Assembly (NCBI GenBank): GCA_907164885.2
Contig: OU015493.1
Span: 57,355,802 to 57,419,801, forward strand
Length of the DNA stretch: 64,000 nucleotides
Source: Dolomedes plantarius
Taxonomy: Eukaryota; Arthropoda; Arachnida; Araneae; Dolomedidae
Direction: 5' to 3'
The notes under the pieces were generated by a model. It had not been told where the DNA came from, searched no databases, and saw nothing but the letters and a program-made list of their open reading frames with translations. How positions within the stretch are numbered: position 1 is the stretch's first letter; the number at the start of each line of letters is the position of its first letter. Position numbers and translations under genes: made by a program. This document shows positions 36,563-48,493 of this stretch, piece after piece.

Positions 36563-37266
36563 AATCTTGCATTCAAAATGTTTCTAAACTTTTCTCGAAA
36601 TGAAATCAACACTTCTTCAATTCCCCAATAAATTAAAAAGTACGGCTACATAATTCTAACTACTTAATAGTTCATCTTTTTAATTTATTGTGGAAATGAA
36701 GAAATATTATTACGTGTGAGTTTCCCACAAGTTTCCTGTAATCAATTGTTTCCTCAAAATGTTTGTGACTAAAAAGCGTGATGAAAGCCTTTTAGAAAGG
36801 TCTGCATGAGTGACATTTAATGATGGTTGGTTAGTTTTGGGACTCTAAGCCGATCTTTTGTTGCCCGAGGACTAAATAGATCGCAAGTAATAATGGTATT
36901 ATAAAGATAGGCACGTCCACTTTGCTCGCTATCGTCGTTCATTCGTACTTCATGGTCATTTATCTTCACTGATATGATTTACAGCCGAAGCTTAACCAGC
37001 AACCATAGACCTTGATGTCGAAATATGTATTGGACTAGGTCCATGGCTACTAAGGGCGGAGATATAAATTTTTGCATAAGAAACCATTCTTATTTCGGTA
37101 TGTTCCATGCATGATTACATCTTTAAGAATTCTAAATTTTCTGTAGTAATGCACGAGGACGACAGCTCTTTCTTTTGGGGTCTGAATGACTGCACTTTGC
37201 CTGTCACATGAAAAAATTTAGAGAAATTTGGAATTCTTTTCCTTCTAGCGCCCTTATCGTTTATCC
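36563..37266. other. Spacer with a faint SINE-A tail
   Basis: 36827-36905 (GGTTGGTTAGTTTTGGGACT, TTGCCCGAGGACTAAATAGA) resembles the minus-strand tail of SINE-A but without a head. The remainder shows nothing. Confidence 0.4.
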
Positions 37267-37364
37267 CAGGCTTGCACAACATACGGCCCGCCAGCAGTCA
37301 CTCTGTGGCCCGCGAAGCCTCTTTTAAAGACGCATAATATCATAAATCTAAACAATACGGGATA
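37267..37364 (+). mobile_element. hAT end fragment
   Basis: It starts CAGGCTTGCACAACATACGG-CCCGC, followed by GTGGCCCGCGAAGCC, a typical terminus of Charlie-like hAT elements. It is cut by Helitron-B at 37365, and no matching right end was found. Confidence 0.55.
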
Positions 37365-37612
37365 TCTATACTATTTAAGTTGCTAAGCCGGTTCTTTGGG
37401 CAGTCCATGCGAGAAAATTTCTGCATCAATTTACTTCATTTTCGTCTTAAACGAAAGATTTTAATCTATAGATGTGTCAAATTTGGTTTCTGTAACAGCA
37501 ATATCTGTTAATTAGAGATAATTTACAATTTAAAATTGATTTCTGCGCATGCTCAGTGACATGTTTAAATCTGGCTTTAGATACTCAATAAGCACGAGGC
37601 CGCATTAACACA
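37365..37612 (+). mobile_element. Helitron-B, 3'-truncated
   Basis: It starts TCTATACTATTTAAGTTGCT and matches the family through TGCGCATGCTCAGTGACATG to GCACGAGGCCGCATTAACAC, then stops. The hairpin and CTAG end are missing. Confidence 0.75.
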
Positions 37613-38590
37613 TAAAAAAAGAGTTAAGAGCTTTTCCTTGTTTAGAGCTTAAAATGAGAAAAAGGATTACGAAACGATAGTTGTGAGTCTTCATGGCAGT
37701 GAACTGTAGTGCGTCACTTTCTATTCTATTTGAACTAAATATCATGCCAAAAACTTCGTTCAATTCTTAGTAGTTTGTACGAAAAATTACGGTGATATAA
37801 CATGAGAGAAGTACAGCCGGTCTCAGTTAAAAAATTTTAACTGGAAAAGGGATGTTTTTATTAACTTTTCGGAGGGACATAACTACGGCAGCCGAGTAGT
37901 GAAGTAGTAAGGCAGCAGGTTAAGATCGTGTGTCCTTATGACGGTTGGATTTACCATGTAAATGATAACGATAATGACTTGGAACAAAACTTGCCACGAT
38001 ATCTGTGGAGCTGAAAACTGAAAGCAACACAAGCAAGAGATGTTTGCATTCTCTAAATTGAACATCAAGGGCAGGAAAAGATGTGATTCAGGCACTTTTG
38101 TATGGAGCTGAGAAGAAATTCTTGTGGCTTTGTGGTACAGTTAATACAGAATATAGTGCACATGGACGATAGAGACTTGTTTACGTCAATTCCTTCCTCC
38201 TCCTTTAAACATTTACGACTCCATAATTTTCCTGATGATCGAATAATCTAATATACATTATCTACAAAGTGGATAGCAGTTCGCCTGATTTTGGACTTCG
38301 ACCATCTTCAGAAAAAGTTTACGAAGATAAAACGCCAGAAAACTAATTAACTATTTTTTCCAATTCCTGGTAAAGAATAGCTTTTTATATTATTATCTTT
38401 AAGCTTTATCGTTACCTCCTTCCTGTCTTGGTAGAAAATCGAGGATCCCCTTTCGTTTTTTATAATCTTGGTTTACTCGCAGCAGATTTATGCAAACCGG
38501 CTCTACATATATTAAAAAAGAATGATAGCTTAACCCTGACATCTCTTTAGTTTACTTACCTTACGTGCTTGCCGGCTGAATTATTCTAGG
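37613..38590. other. Spacer with one tRNA-like fragment
   Basis: 37885-37960 on the plus strand (GGCAGCCGAGTAGTGAAGTA, then GACGGTTGGATT) resembles a degraded tRNA-derived SINE head. Nothing else is recognised. Confidence 0.4.
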
Positions 38591-38597
38591 GAGTCAG

Positions 38598-38665
38598 TCA
38601 TTCCTGGAAACCCAGGATTGTGAATGTATCCTCTTTTGTGAATGTATCCTCAGATTGTGAATGCA
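38598..38665 (+). repeat. Small tandem repeat, 16-18 bp unit
   Basis: Three units of (AT)TGTGAATG(T/C)AT(C/A)(C/T)TC in a row. Confidence 0.7.
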
Positions 38666-38689
38666 TATTCTTTTGCTTACAAAGATCTC

Positions 38690-38790
38690 CAGAAATGACC
38701 ATCTTCCTTGAACAGGATTTGAACAATGGGCTTCTAGATTCGAAACCTGTGTCCTAACTACTTCAACATCCCAATGTGAGGAATTATCAT
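38690..38790 (-). repeat. tRNA-like SINE head
   Basis: On the minus strand it reads GGGATGTTGAAGTAGTTAGG with, about 40 bases on, TTGTTCAAATCC (box-B-like). It is not a functional tRNA: the acceptor ends do not pair. Confidence 0.5.
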
Positions 38791-38989
38791 ACCGTGAATT
38801 CCATTTCTCGCAATCTCTCTCACCTTTCTCTAGCCAGCACACGAGATGCTGGTATTTTAGACCGAGGATTCAAGGTGTTGGCCACTTTCATTAATTTTAT
38901 TACATTTTTTATAATTCTGTTTTTCTTTCTTTCTTTTCTTCCGTATTTTTATTTCTTGCTTCCTAACGTTTCCACTTACCAAAGGTCAA

Positions 38990-39097
38990 GCGCTACTGTA
39001 CAGCCCACCTGCCCGAAGTGCGATTCAAAACACGAACCTCTAGACTTCGATGCTGGTGTCCTGGCTCCTAAACCATCCCGGCTGGGCGAGGCAATCT
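38990..39097 (-). repeat. Second tRNA-like SINE head
   Basis: On the minus strand it reads CCAGCCGGGATGGTTTAGGA (A-box-like), then AGAGGTTCGTGTTTTGAATC. It has the same orientation as 38690-38790 and lies about 200 bp away, so the two may be halves of a dimeric SINE. Confidence 0.5.
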
Positions 39098-39099
39098 AA

Positions 39100-40194
39100 T
39101 ATTTCCTATCCCACTCCCCTTAAAAAAGGAATGTTTTCCGATGAAAACGGGACCGTTTTCCCCAGAAACAGATTCTGACTGCGCACGTGGTTCTCATAGG
39201 TTTTTCCAATCATTTTCGAATATTGCTTGCGACGATGGGCAGTATTAACAAATGTCGGCCCGATATCGATTTGCCGCTGGGGGTCAGGATTTCGTCACTG
39301 TAATCTCCGTCGAACGACGACGACTGGACGTAATCCGCTGCGAACGAGTGGAAACAAAGCATGAAGATCCACAAAAGCCTCAGAGTAACGTCGAACGGTG
39401 TCGCGTTACAAATGGAACGAGAAAGAAAAAAAGAAAAAAAAAAGAGAATTCTCTCCAAACGAGGAGTTACGCCCGACGTTTCGCGTGTGTCACAAAAGCA
39501 CGGCTGTTGGGTCCAGCCCAGTACCACCCCCTTCCTGTATGCCTAACACGTGTCTCCTTTGACAGCGTTTAGGGCCGATTGTTCGGCGTGTCGCCTGAAA
39601 AGAGGGGGGCGGGATGCGTGCAAAGGTCGCGAGACGGAAATATGTCGCATGGCATTTATTGATCGCAAAGAGAGGGACATTAAAAAACATAATCAGCTCC
39701 CAGTTTAACAGGGCCGCAACCTTCCGAGGACGGCTCTCTTAATCTCTTAAATCAAGATAGTAAAAATGGTAATACAGTAAACCATTAATGGACATACAAC
39801 AGCGATAAACTCTAACCAGTACGATAAATTTATATTTTTTTTTACAAAATCAAAAAAAAAAGGCCCTACGAAGTCCTATAAGACTGGAGAATGTGTCCCA
39901 AAATATAAGGGACGTTCAAGTATTGCGTAAGCATTCAAGGGAGAAGGGCGGCTTTAATGGTGGGAGAAAATTTTGACTATTTTAAACAACTCAACTTTAT
40001 ACTTGCTGTATGCTACTCTCAATACATCATCAAGGTAAGAATCAGTCAGCCTATTTCTATATAAGTTCTTCGCATATTTCATTTTGGAACACAATTATTC
40101 AAAAAAGATACGTTGATGCGAGCAACGTGAGCAGCAGGTAGCCAATTTTTGTGCAGTTTTGTATTTTACAGACCCAAATTTCCAAAATTATGCT
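39100..40194. other. Spacer, GC-richer at 39200-39720
   Basis: 39200-39720 has balanced composition and many CpGs and is single-copy in this window. Open frames on both strands (39210-39527 minus, 39252-39572 plus) overlap each other and show no domain. The rest is AT-rich. Confidence 0.5.
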
Positions 40195-40204
40195 TATGAA
40201 TTCG

Positions 40205-40420
40205 AGCTTGGGGCGGTCCTGTGGTACAGCGCGCTGGTTTTCGGTGTTGAGGGTGCTCGGATCGAATCCCGGAGTCGCACCACGGAAAATGCCTCCGTTT
40301 GTGTCGTCTCCTCATAGGGGGTAATGTTGTCCGCCTATATGGGGCCCCCATAATAAAATGGACATTAAACTGCGGCGTAGTATAGGCGAATGTTTGACGA
40401 CAAGTGCCTCGGCTTTTTAC

Positions 40421-40449
<29 letters not shown>
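40205..40449 (+). repeat. SINE-B with poly(A) tail
   Basis: The tRNA-like head has TGTGGTACAGCGCGCTGG and GATCGAATCCC; the body contains TGCCTCCGTTTGTGTCGTC. It ends in about 30 A (40420-40449). A 10-bp near-duplication flanks it (TTATGAATTC at 40195-40204, TTATAAATTC at 40452-40461). The long pure tail suggests a fairly recent insertion. Confidence 0.85.
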
Positions 40450-40453
<4 letters not shown>

Positions 40454-40461
40454 ATAAATTC

Positions 40462-41304
40462 ACCGGCTTGATAATGAGTGAGTATTTCTTGCCGCACATA
40501 AGAACTTAGTGGTCCGATTGTTTGAGTACCCCTGTCTTTGGCGATCAATATTGTAAGCGCTTGCTGCAAGATATAATTAATTTTTAATTTTAATTGAATA
40601 CATACTTTGTAAATATCCAAACTATTCTTTGAAAAAATATTAGTTATCTTTTTAATGGAGTTAATGCAGGATATTTCCAAACTATACGTTTTTCGTGGTT
40701 AATTCGGAACTAATAATATATCCTCTGTGAATATGTGATACTCCTTTCGTTAATGAGTTCGTCAGATGAAGTTATGGCTGAATCAAAATAAAATGCTTTC
40801 TTTTTTAGGTGGTGTCAAGAAAACTTTTACTGTCATTGGTTTATAACTTTATACTCTGTTAACGAGTGTATGGATCTTATTTCCTAATTCATGAGATAAA
40901 TCTATGGAAGGAAGTTATTACTGAGTCAAAATAAAATGAAAGGGTGCTTTGATTACTACTTAAGACTGTATTTGTATTCATATAAAGCGTTTCAAAGTAG
41001 CTCTATAGTATAATGAAGTGAATTGTTGGAGCTGGGTGATGTTGGCGTGGAAAAATACATGGACAAACAAGTGAGTAAAGTTTTCCCTCGGTCACAGTTT
41101 CTATTTCATACGATCTTTCAGTGCTTTTATCACTTCTGATTTGGTAAATTATTCTGTTATGTCCAGACGCAAACGACGGACTCAGAGCAGGTACTAGTTC
41201 ATTTCTTTTGTGCATGGATGATGGTAGTTTTTAAAATCGCAGTTGTAAAGACAGAGTTCGGAAAAAAGGAATTATTACACTTTAATTTTAAATTATTCGA
41301 GCTA
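40462..41304. other. Unrecognised AT-rich spacer
   Basis: No gene or repeat recognised. Confidence 0.5.
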
Positions 41305-41483
41305 TATGATAGTCAAATGACTAGGGCCCTGCTTTCGGTACCAGAATCCGTGGGTTCGAGTCCCACTATTGACATGGATGTTTGTAGCCGTTCGGAATCG
41401 GCTTTAAACTGTAGGTCCCGGTCTAATTAGCCAGCGTGTAGCAAAAAATTACCGTAGCGCTTCTCAACCAAACCAATCTTCGA
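41305..41483 (+). repeat. SINE-A copy 4
   Basis: The head has AGTCAAATGACTAGGGCCC and GGTTCGAGTCCCACT; the tail has CCGGTCTAATTAGCC and ends in CTCAACCAAACCAATC. The plus-strand orientation shows the AACCAAACC end that is GGTTTGGTT in the minus-strand copies. Confidence 0.75.
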
Positions 41484-42921
41484 AATATCCAATATCCTTT
41501 TTTTCGTTGATGTCTCTTACCTTTGTGAATCCTAGCTAAGCGACGTTCCAAAGGCAAGGGAAAAATTGTTATTTGCGTCCTTTTATGCGGTCACTGCGAC
41601 TTCCCCTTTTGTGCATTGCGTAATATGAAATATCGGAAGCCATCTATTTCTTAAACATTATCATTATCTGAGAGCGGCATTACGGACCAATGTCGTTGAT
41701 AAACTCAAGCTTATCCCATCATAATATCCTAAAAAGCAGGAGAAAGAAAAGATCACTCTCGAATAGCATATTTGTGCGGAAACAGTTTCCCACGGTTGCA
41801 TAAAAGGAATGGGAAGCGTAATGCGCTTTGGCGCAAAGGTTAGCAAACCCTCGCTACGCCCTCAGCTTACGCACAACACAGGCAGTATCCTATAAACGCT
41901 AAATTCCGGGCCTAAAAGGAAAATAGCCCCCCGCAGACTAACTTAACAGCAGAGCACAGTAAATACCAATTACTACCGGCCCGGCTATGCAAAGGCCCGA
42001 CACAACGGAAATAAAGAAAAAAAAAGAGAGAAGTAAAATAACCCCTTCTTTACAAATAATTAAACCACGATGCTGCGGCGGGAAAAATACTCCGCTCAAA
42101 CGGAAACTTGGAAACTTGATGAAAAAAAAAAAAATGGGGGGAAAAAACTGCAGACCTACGCCTTTTCTATCCATGATGTATGTGATAAGTAGCTATAAAA
42201 TTACGGGGGAGTTAAAGAAAATGACGACTGTCCGCGTATGTCTAGTGTAGGTCCGGGTCGAAGGCAAGGCAGTAGCGTGCCCTGTTTTGGCGAGTAAATC
42301 ATAATGCTTTTCTGCCCCATTGTTTAAACAGTGTTGATGCGAAAATTGATATGCGACCGGACTTTGTGGGACTGAAACCTTTTCATTATCAATACTATTG
42401 CCGTTATTACGTACTCCTGCCCTCCCCCCTCCCCCCCACTCCCACATATACTTTTTCTAGCCTCCTTTCTTCGCTCGCTGTCTTTTTTATTATTCATGCG
42501 CTGGATTGAAAGAGAGAGGCTCCCGGGGACTAACCGCACTATTGTATCTCGCGGTCTATTTGTTTTGAGTTCTTTTTTTCTTTCTTTTACTTTAGCGACT
42601 TTTAACACTGCAGGTAATCGCTGCAGGAATTTTCGTCCAAAGAAGGAAAGTCGTGGGCCATTTTGCAGTGCAAAATGGGTGGTGATCTTTGAATAACAGT
42701 GTTTAGAGATTTGCATGAGCATTTCACTGTGTTTCGGATGCACCGGCGATGACCCCCTAAGTAACCTATCTTGCTCTTTACTTGGTTGATGATTGCACTT
42801 TTAACAGTCTAGTTTCGAGAGTGTTCTTTCAACTCAAACAATCCCATGTTAATTTAATGCCAAGGGTATCTGGCATAATACATATTTAGGATGAGGTCTA
42901 CCTAAATAGGATGTGTGCGGA
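41484..42921. other. Spacer, GC-richer at 42240-42700
   Basis: No gene recognised. Frames at 42193-42447 and 42324-42743 (minus) overlap in different phases and are Ser/Arg/Lys-rich without a domain. There is a C-rich run at 42420-42444. Confidence 0.5.
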
Positions 42922-42925
42922 TTAA

Positions 42926-43342
42926 AGTTGCTGTGTACTAACCCTATTGGATAAGCTCACCTCAATGTAAATGTATGGAGAAAATTTATACAAGGATTGA
43001 CGACTTAGATTTAAAGATTTTTTTAAAAAAATCGTACTGTGATAGAGAAAGAAATTTTACACCTTGGGACATTTTTCGTTTTTTTTTAAACAAAAATGCA
43101 GATATTTTTTTATTTAAATTATTCGGAGAAAAACCTGGGGTAGTGTGTTTTAAACGCACATAAATTCCTTTGGAGGGAACAATTTATAAAATGAATCCTG
43201 TTGTAAGGTGCAGACAAGTTCAGGCTATCTGAAAATGCCATTTTTATTGGATTATCAGCATTTATGTAGTTGTAAATAGTAGACAAATTTTTCCCATAAG
43301 TTAACAGGTGACAAAATCCAATAGGGTTAGTACACAAAAGCA
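42926..43342. mobile_element. TTAA MITE, copy 4
   Basis: TTAA lies at 42922-42925 and 43343-43346. The left end AGTTGCTGTGTACTAACCC and right end GGGTTAGTACACAAAAGCA are diverged from copy 1 but share the interior, including ATTTATGTAG(T/C)TGTAAATAGT. Confidence 0.75.
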
Positions 43343-43346
43343 TTAA

Positions 43347-44571
43347 GCATACCTAAGCGAAACAAAATTTTGAGCATCCCCCTCCTCCTCCTCCAAGGCA
43401 GGATAGTTTAGTTTTTTATTTCTAAGTAACACGCCCTCTTATGTCTGATCAGTAAAAACATTTCATATATTTCCTGGGAGTAATTGAATTTTTTACAACG
43501 CGTCCATTTTTTACAATCAGTGTATAATATTTATCTATGGAAAAAAAAAGGAGCACATTTTTTATTCAGATTAAATTATAAAGATTGTTATTGTTTTAAA
43601 CCTGGAAATAATTAATTCAAAACGTTTAAAGGCTAATGACTAAATCATTAAAGGCCTATTCACATTGCATACGGAGAGTTGCGATACGTTACTACGTTGG
43701 CTCCGAAATTGTTGACATGACCTGTGATTGGTTTCACATATCACGTGGTCAATGAATTCAGCTCTGTGATTGGTTAAAACTTTTAACGCTGGCTCTACGT
43801 CACGCTCCAGATTCAGTATGAACAGGCCGCAAGGCTGAAAGGTATTTTGATAAATCACACTTCTTACATAAGCTGTGGAATTCATTTCACATATAAGGTA
43901 CACTAATACTTTTCACGTTTTATTTTGGTTAAATTGAACAATAATACTTCTATAAAGTAATTCTTTTAAAGCTTTATTTCCAGAAAGCATTAAAAGCAAA
44001 TTGTCTTTAACGTGTGCTAGTTAATGCATTGCGTAATAGTTCTAAAAATGCTTCAGCGTTGTTAAAAGAACGTTCGCTGCTAGCATTAAAATGCAAGCAA
44101 TGAAATAATAATGATAACTGTATTAAAAGAGTCTTAATATTTGATTTCATTGAAATTCAGGATTGAGAATTGATAAATTGACTCTAAACTCATAAGCTGA
44201 ATAGAGAAAACGTTGATTTTGTTTCAAGACCGAATTTTCACGGGTTATCAAATTTCTGAAATTCTGCCCATGCTTAGTGAATTTATGTGGTAAGGAACCC
44301 GTAATCTAATGTTACATTCTTGTGATAATAGTAACCTTAAAACTCATGGATATGATGATGTCTTATATATTAATAATTTTTAAGAAATTTACATCATATT
44401 ATTTACAGTTTTTCAGATTTTAAGAGAAAATTGTGTGGGTGTTTTCATCGTTTTATTGAACACTACATTTTAGGGAGTCTTTTGTGACCACTGAATTGTA
44501 AAACAAAAACAGAAAGAGTAAAAGGAATTGATCAGCAAGAGGTTAAAGGAATAATAAAAAAGTATTAATAA
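43347..44571. other. Unrecognised AT-rich spacer
   Basis: No gene or repeat recognised. A 43600-43900 stretch is slightly less AT-rich. Confidence 0.5.
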
Positions 44572-44644
44572 CTAGCTGAATACCCGTGCTTCGCTACGGA
44601 GTACATTCAAATTAAATACAATGGTTAATGTATGCAGTTAATGC

Positions 44645-44709
<65 letters not shown>

Positions 44710-45336
44710 CGTAATGGATATTTTTATAGGAAAAATCATGTAGAAGAAAATATTGAAATTAAATCTAATAGAACATACTAAAGAATATAGTACAGTTAAT
44801 ACGGTACAGTTCGAGGAACATTTCTTTTACTGTATTTTAATATTTTTTGGATAATGTCCAATCGCCTGCCGCATTAGAAAGAAAAAAAAATTTTTTTTTT
44901 GTTAATTTATTTCGTTGTTATGCACGTGATGCAAAATTAATTTAAAGTATTACAAAAGGAAAAGAAACCGTGTGATCAGCATTTAACAAATTAAATTCTA
45001 AAAATTAATCTTTAAAAATTCACCAAAAATCAGACATTGGAGGTAAAGATTCGAAAAAGATTTCATTTCAAAGGAATTTTTATGATCTTTCTCGTGATAC
45101 AAATTTTATATCCATCATATTATTATTTTAAATGCAAACTTTAAAAAAGTTACAAAAACAGCTAAAAAAATTAATTTAAAAATCTAAGAAGAATTTTTGA
45201 AAAATCTTTCTTAGTGCACCCCTACACAATAAGAAGAATCGCCATGCAAAGTTTCAACCCTTTTGGTCCAGCGGTTTGGTCTGTGCGTTATCTGTCAGTC
45301 AGTCAGTCAGTTACGGAACTGCTTTATATATACAGG
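44572..45336 (-). mobile_element. Helitron-A copy 4
   Basis: The 3' end (minus) is CCGTAGCGAAGCACGGGTATT-CAGCTAG at 44572. The TA tract is at 44648-44705. The 5' end has CAGTTCCGTAACTGACTGAC, but its TCTATATA start is altered (CTGTATATATAAAGC), so the right boundary is approximate. Confidence 0.75.
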
Positions 45337-45547
45337 TATAATAAAAAACTATTTAAAAATTCGGTACGAGATTTGAAATATACAAAAAGGTGTTATTGAC
45401 TGAATTCATTATTTTTCTCTTCCTCTATTAAGCATCACCAGGACACTGCTCTATTACTCGTTTACTTGTTTTAGTGTAAATTCTGGTGAACTTGAAAAAG
45501 GCAGAAACGCATATCTGCCAGAGTGATAACAATAGCACCTTGGAGAT

Positions 45548-45565
45548 AATAATAATAATGTTAAT

Positions 45566-45606
<41 letters not shown>

Positions 45607-45669
45607 TAATGTTAATAATAATATTAATAATAATAATAATAATAATATTAATAATAATAATAATAATAA
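45548..45669. repeat. (AAT)n microsatellite
   Basis: About 120 bp of AAT units with a few ATG/GTT interruptions. The open Ile-rich frames over it are artefacts. Confidence 0.95.
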
Positions 45670-46320
45670 AATTACCCAAAACCACTAGTTTAAGTTGAAG
45701 AGAGGAAATTTTATGTCCGAAATTATGAGGGCTACATACTATCTGCCGAGAGCTTTCAAAGTAGAAACTCACCGCGTTGACAATTCTCTTGAAAACTGAT
45801 GAACATGCGAATACTTGGGGTCCAGATAAGGTGGTTTGTTGAATGACTCCTGAAAACCGAATACCTACAGCAGTGATTCCCAACTGGTGTGCCGTGGTTC
45901 TTTAGGGTGCCGTGGTATTTTTTGGCGTAGAAACAAAAAATTTTTATTAGGGACCACATAAAAAAAAAAAATATGGAGATGAATTAATTACTCACATGCC
46001 GGACAGATTGTGACGCAGATTGATACTCTCGTTCCTGAGGATGAATTAGCTTTTCTCAGGCCCACAACTCTTAGGCCTGGTATCAAACATTTGTACTTTA
46101 AGCATCAGTCACATTAATAAAATGAAACTCTTTTTAGCGATTTCTATTGTAGTCCTCTAGTTGCATACTATACTGAATCCCATGGCTATTTTTGAAACTG
46201 TATTAATACATTCTATTCTGCTGTCTGTTACTTATATCTTTCAATAAAAGATGAAAAAATCAGCGGCAATAAATATTGATTAGAACTTTTTTATTTAACA
46301 TGTTCCTGATATATATTCCA

Positions 46321-47131
46321 TCTATATATTTAAGTTTCTAAGCCGATTCTTTGGGCAGTCCGTGAGAGAAAACTACTGCATCAATTTAATTCATTTTGGT
46401 CTTAAAGACTTCAATCTATATATGTGTCAAATTTGGTTTTTGTAACCGCAATTTCTATTGATTAGCTATAATTTACGATTAAAACATAGCTTTCTGCTCA
46501 TGCTCAGTCACATGTTTAAATCTGGCTTTTCATATTCACTAAGCACGAAACCGCATAAACACATTAATTCGTTTCTGAGCATGCTCAGTGACATGTTTAA
46601 ATCTGGATTTACATACATATTAAGCACGAGGCCGCATAAACGTTAATTCATTTATTCCGAGGAATCTCTCTAGCTCTGTCTCTGCCAATTTTGTTTTTAA
46701 TTATGTTTGTGAGATATAGAATTAAACCTGACGGAAATTCTTTATTTTGGGCTGTTGAGTAACCATACGTCTTTTTATTGGGTTCAATAGTAATTTTTAA
46801 AGTTATTTCTCTATTCTTAATATTATGATTTCCAGCATTTGGCAACGATGTGTTGAGTATATAATACAGGGTGCGGCAGAAAGAACGTTCTGATTTGGAA
46901 CATCAGTAACAAAAATACAAAGCAAGATAGAGAAAGAAAACTTTTATACCTAAGAAAAATAAAAAAAATTATTTATTTATTATTAATTTTTAATTTACTA
47001 TTATTATTTATTTTATTTATTAATTTATTTATTTATTTATACCTTCGGAACGTCCTCTCTGCCGCACCCTGTATAAATATTAGTACATTTAAATACTATC
47101 AAGCCGTCATGTTTTAACGGGTACCAACAAG
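46321..47131 (+). mobile_element. Helitron-B nested in hAT, itself split by a MITE
   Basis: It starts A|TCTATATATTTAAGTTTCTA. The CATGCTCAGT(G/C)ACATGTTTAAA block is duplicated (46498 and 46579 regions). It ends with the hairpin CCGTCATGTTTTAACGG then GTACCAACAAG, where CTAG has become CAAG. A 205-bp MITE sits at 46867. Confidence 0.75.
46867..47071. mobile_element. Mariner-type MITE, 205 bp
   Basis: Terminal repeats are CAGGGTGCGGCAGAAAGAAC and, inward from the right, CAGGGTGCGGCAGAGAGGAC. TA lies on both sides (46865-46866, 47072-47073). The interior is mostly (A/T) with TTATTTAT repeats. Confidence 0.8.
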
Positions 47132-47390
47132 TTTTGATTTAATGTATTAAGAATTGAAAAAAAACTAAAATTCTAACAAGTGTGCCCCAAATTCCAATCA
47201 CATTCCCAAGGGGGCCGCAAACGTAAAAAGGTTGGGAATCGCTGACCTGGCGCATCGGGCGTGCGCATACTCATTATTAATTCCGCAAATTAGGATTTCT
47301 CCCGAGTAACGTCTAAGATAACTATCAAAGACGATCCCATTTTATGTTCCAAAGAGTTTGTCGCCTTGTCTGTGAAATTTTCTCGTATTA

Positions 47391-47990
47391 TCTATATATT
47401 TAAGTTGCTAAGCCGACTTTCTGGGCAGTCCGTGAGAGAAAACTACTGCATCAGTTTACTTCCTTTTGGTCTTAAACGAAAGATTGTAATCTGTAGATTT
47501 GTCAAATTTCGATTTTGTAACAGATATTGCTATTAATGAGCGATAATTTGCAATTAAAAATTGATTTCTGCGCATGCTCAGTTGCGTTTTTCAATCTGGC
47601 TTTAGAAACTCACTAATTCAGCGCATGCTCAGTGACAGGTTTTAATGATACACACGTTTATTTCGAGGAGTCTCTCTAGATCTCTCTCTGCCCTTTTTAT
47701 TTCTATGATAATTATGTTTGTGAAATATAAGATTAAACCTGATGGAAACTGTTTATTTCGTGTTTAATTAGAGATAATTTACGATTAAAAAATTGCTTTC
47801 TGCGCATGTTCGGTGACATTTTTCAATCTGGGTTTAGACACCTACTAAGCACGAGGCCTGTTAAACACATTAATTTGTTTCTGCGCATTATTATGATTTT
47901 CAACGTTTGGCAATGATGTGTTGAGTATAATTTGTGTATTAGTACATTTATTTACTATCTAGCCGTCATGTTTTGACGGATACCAACTAG
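47391..47990 (+). mobile_element. Helitron-B, complete 600-bp copy
   Basis: A|TCTATATATTTAAGTTGCTA at the start; hairpin CCGTCA-TGTTT-TGACGG then ATACCAACTAG|T at the end. Both boundaries fit the Helitron rules exactly. It is non-coding and is used here as the family reference. Two TGCGCATG(C/T)TC(A/G)GT blocks are part of the family. Confidence 0.85.
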
Positions 47991-48014
47991 TTACCTTTTA
48001 TGTCATCTCTCCTA

Positions 48015-48170
48015 TGAGAATGGGACGATGGCATTCGGTTCCAGAATCTGTGCTTCCGAGTCACACAACTGACACTGATGTCTGAAGCCGTTCAGAATCA
48101 GCCTCGAACTGATGCAGGTTCGGTCGAATGACCCCTCGTGTAACGAGAGGATGACCGCGATGAAACCAGC
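48015..48170 (+). repeat. SINE-A copy 5, decayed
   Basis: The order of blocks matches copy 4 (ATTCGGTTCCAGAATCTGTG, TGATGTCTGAAGCCGTTC, CTCGTGTAACGAG), but box B is broken (CTTCCGAGTCACACA). Confidence 0.6.
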
Positions 48171-48493
48171 CGATCAACTCATAATGCTCAAACCCGAGTT
48201 ATCGCTTGATAATCGTTTGTTTACGAAAAGTCAAACATGTGGGGTATAAAAATGTGGAAAATAAATATAAGAAGCCGGCGAGTTTCATGCATAAACGAAC
48301 TCATTCATTACGATGCCGATGGAAGCATTCTTTGTAAGGTACAAAATTTAAAAAATAAAAATCTATATCCGTTTCTCAAGGGCAGTTCTACAGGTATGTT
48401 ATGGAAGAAATCTCTTTTCCTCGACCAGACCTCAAAACGACCACTTTTTTTTTTCAAAATCCTTATTGGTTGTCATAGAGAAAATTCACTATA

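Larger units (their letters stand above)
45871..47244. mobile_element. hAT element holding a Helitron-B
   Basis: The ends are CAGTGATTCCCAACTGGTG and, from the right inward, CAGCGATTCCCAACCTTTTT. The candidate 8-bp duplications (ACCTACAG at 45863-45870, ACCTGGCG at 47245-47252) agree at only 5 positions, so the insertion is old. No transposase frame was seen. Helitron-B splits it at 46321. Confidence 0.7.

Noticed and set aside
39210..39572. Overlapping 105- and 106-codon frames on opposite strands
   Set aside because: Higher GC lowers stop frequency; neither translation shows a known domain, so they are left as an unexplained GC-richer block.
45428..45883. 151-codon Ile/Asn-rich frame
   Set aside because: Most of it is the (AAT)n microsatellite; the rest has no family features.
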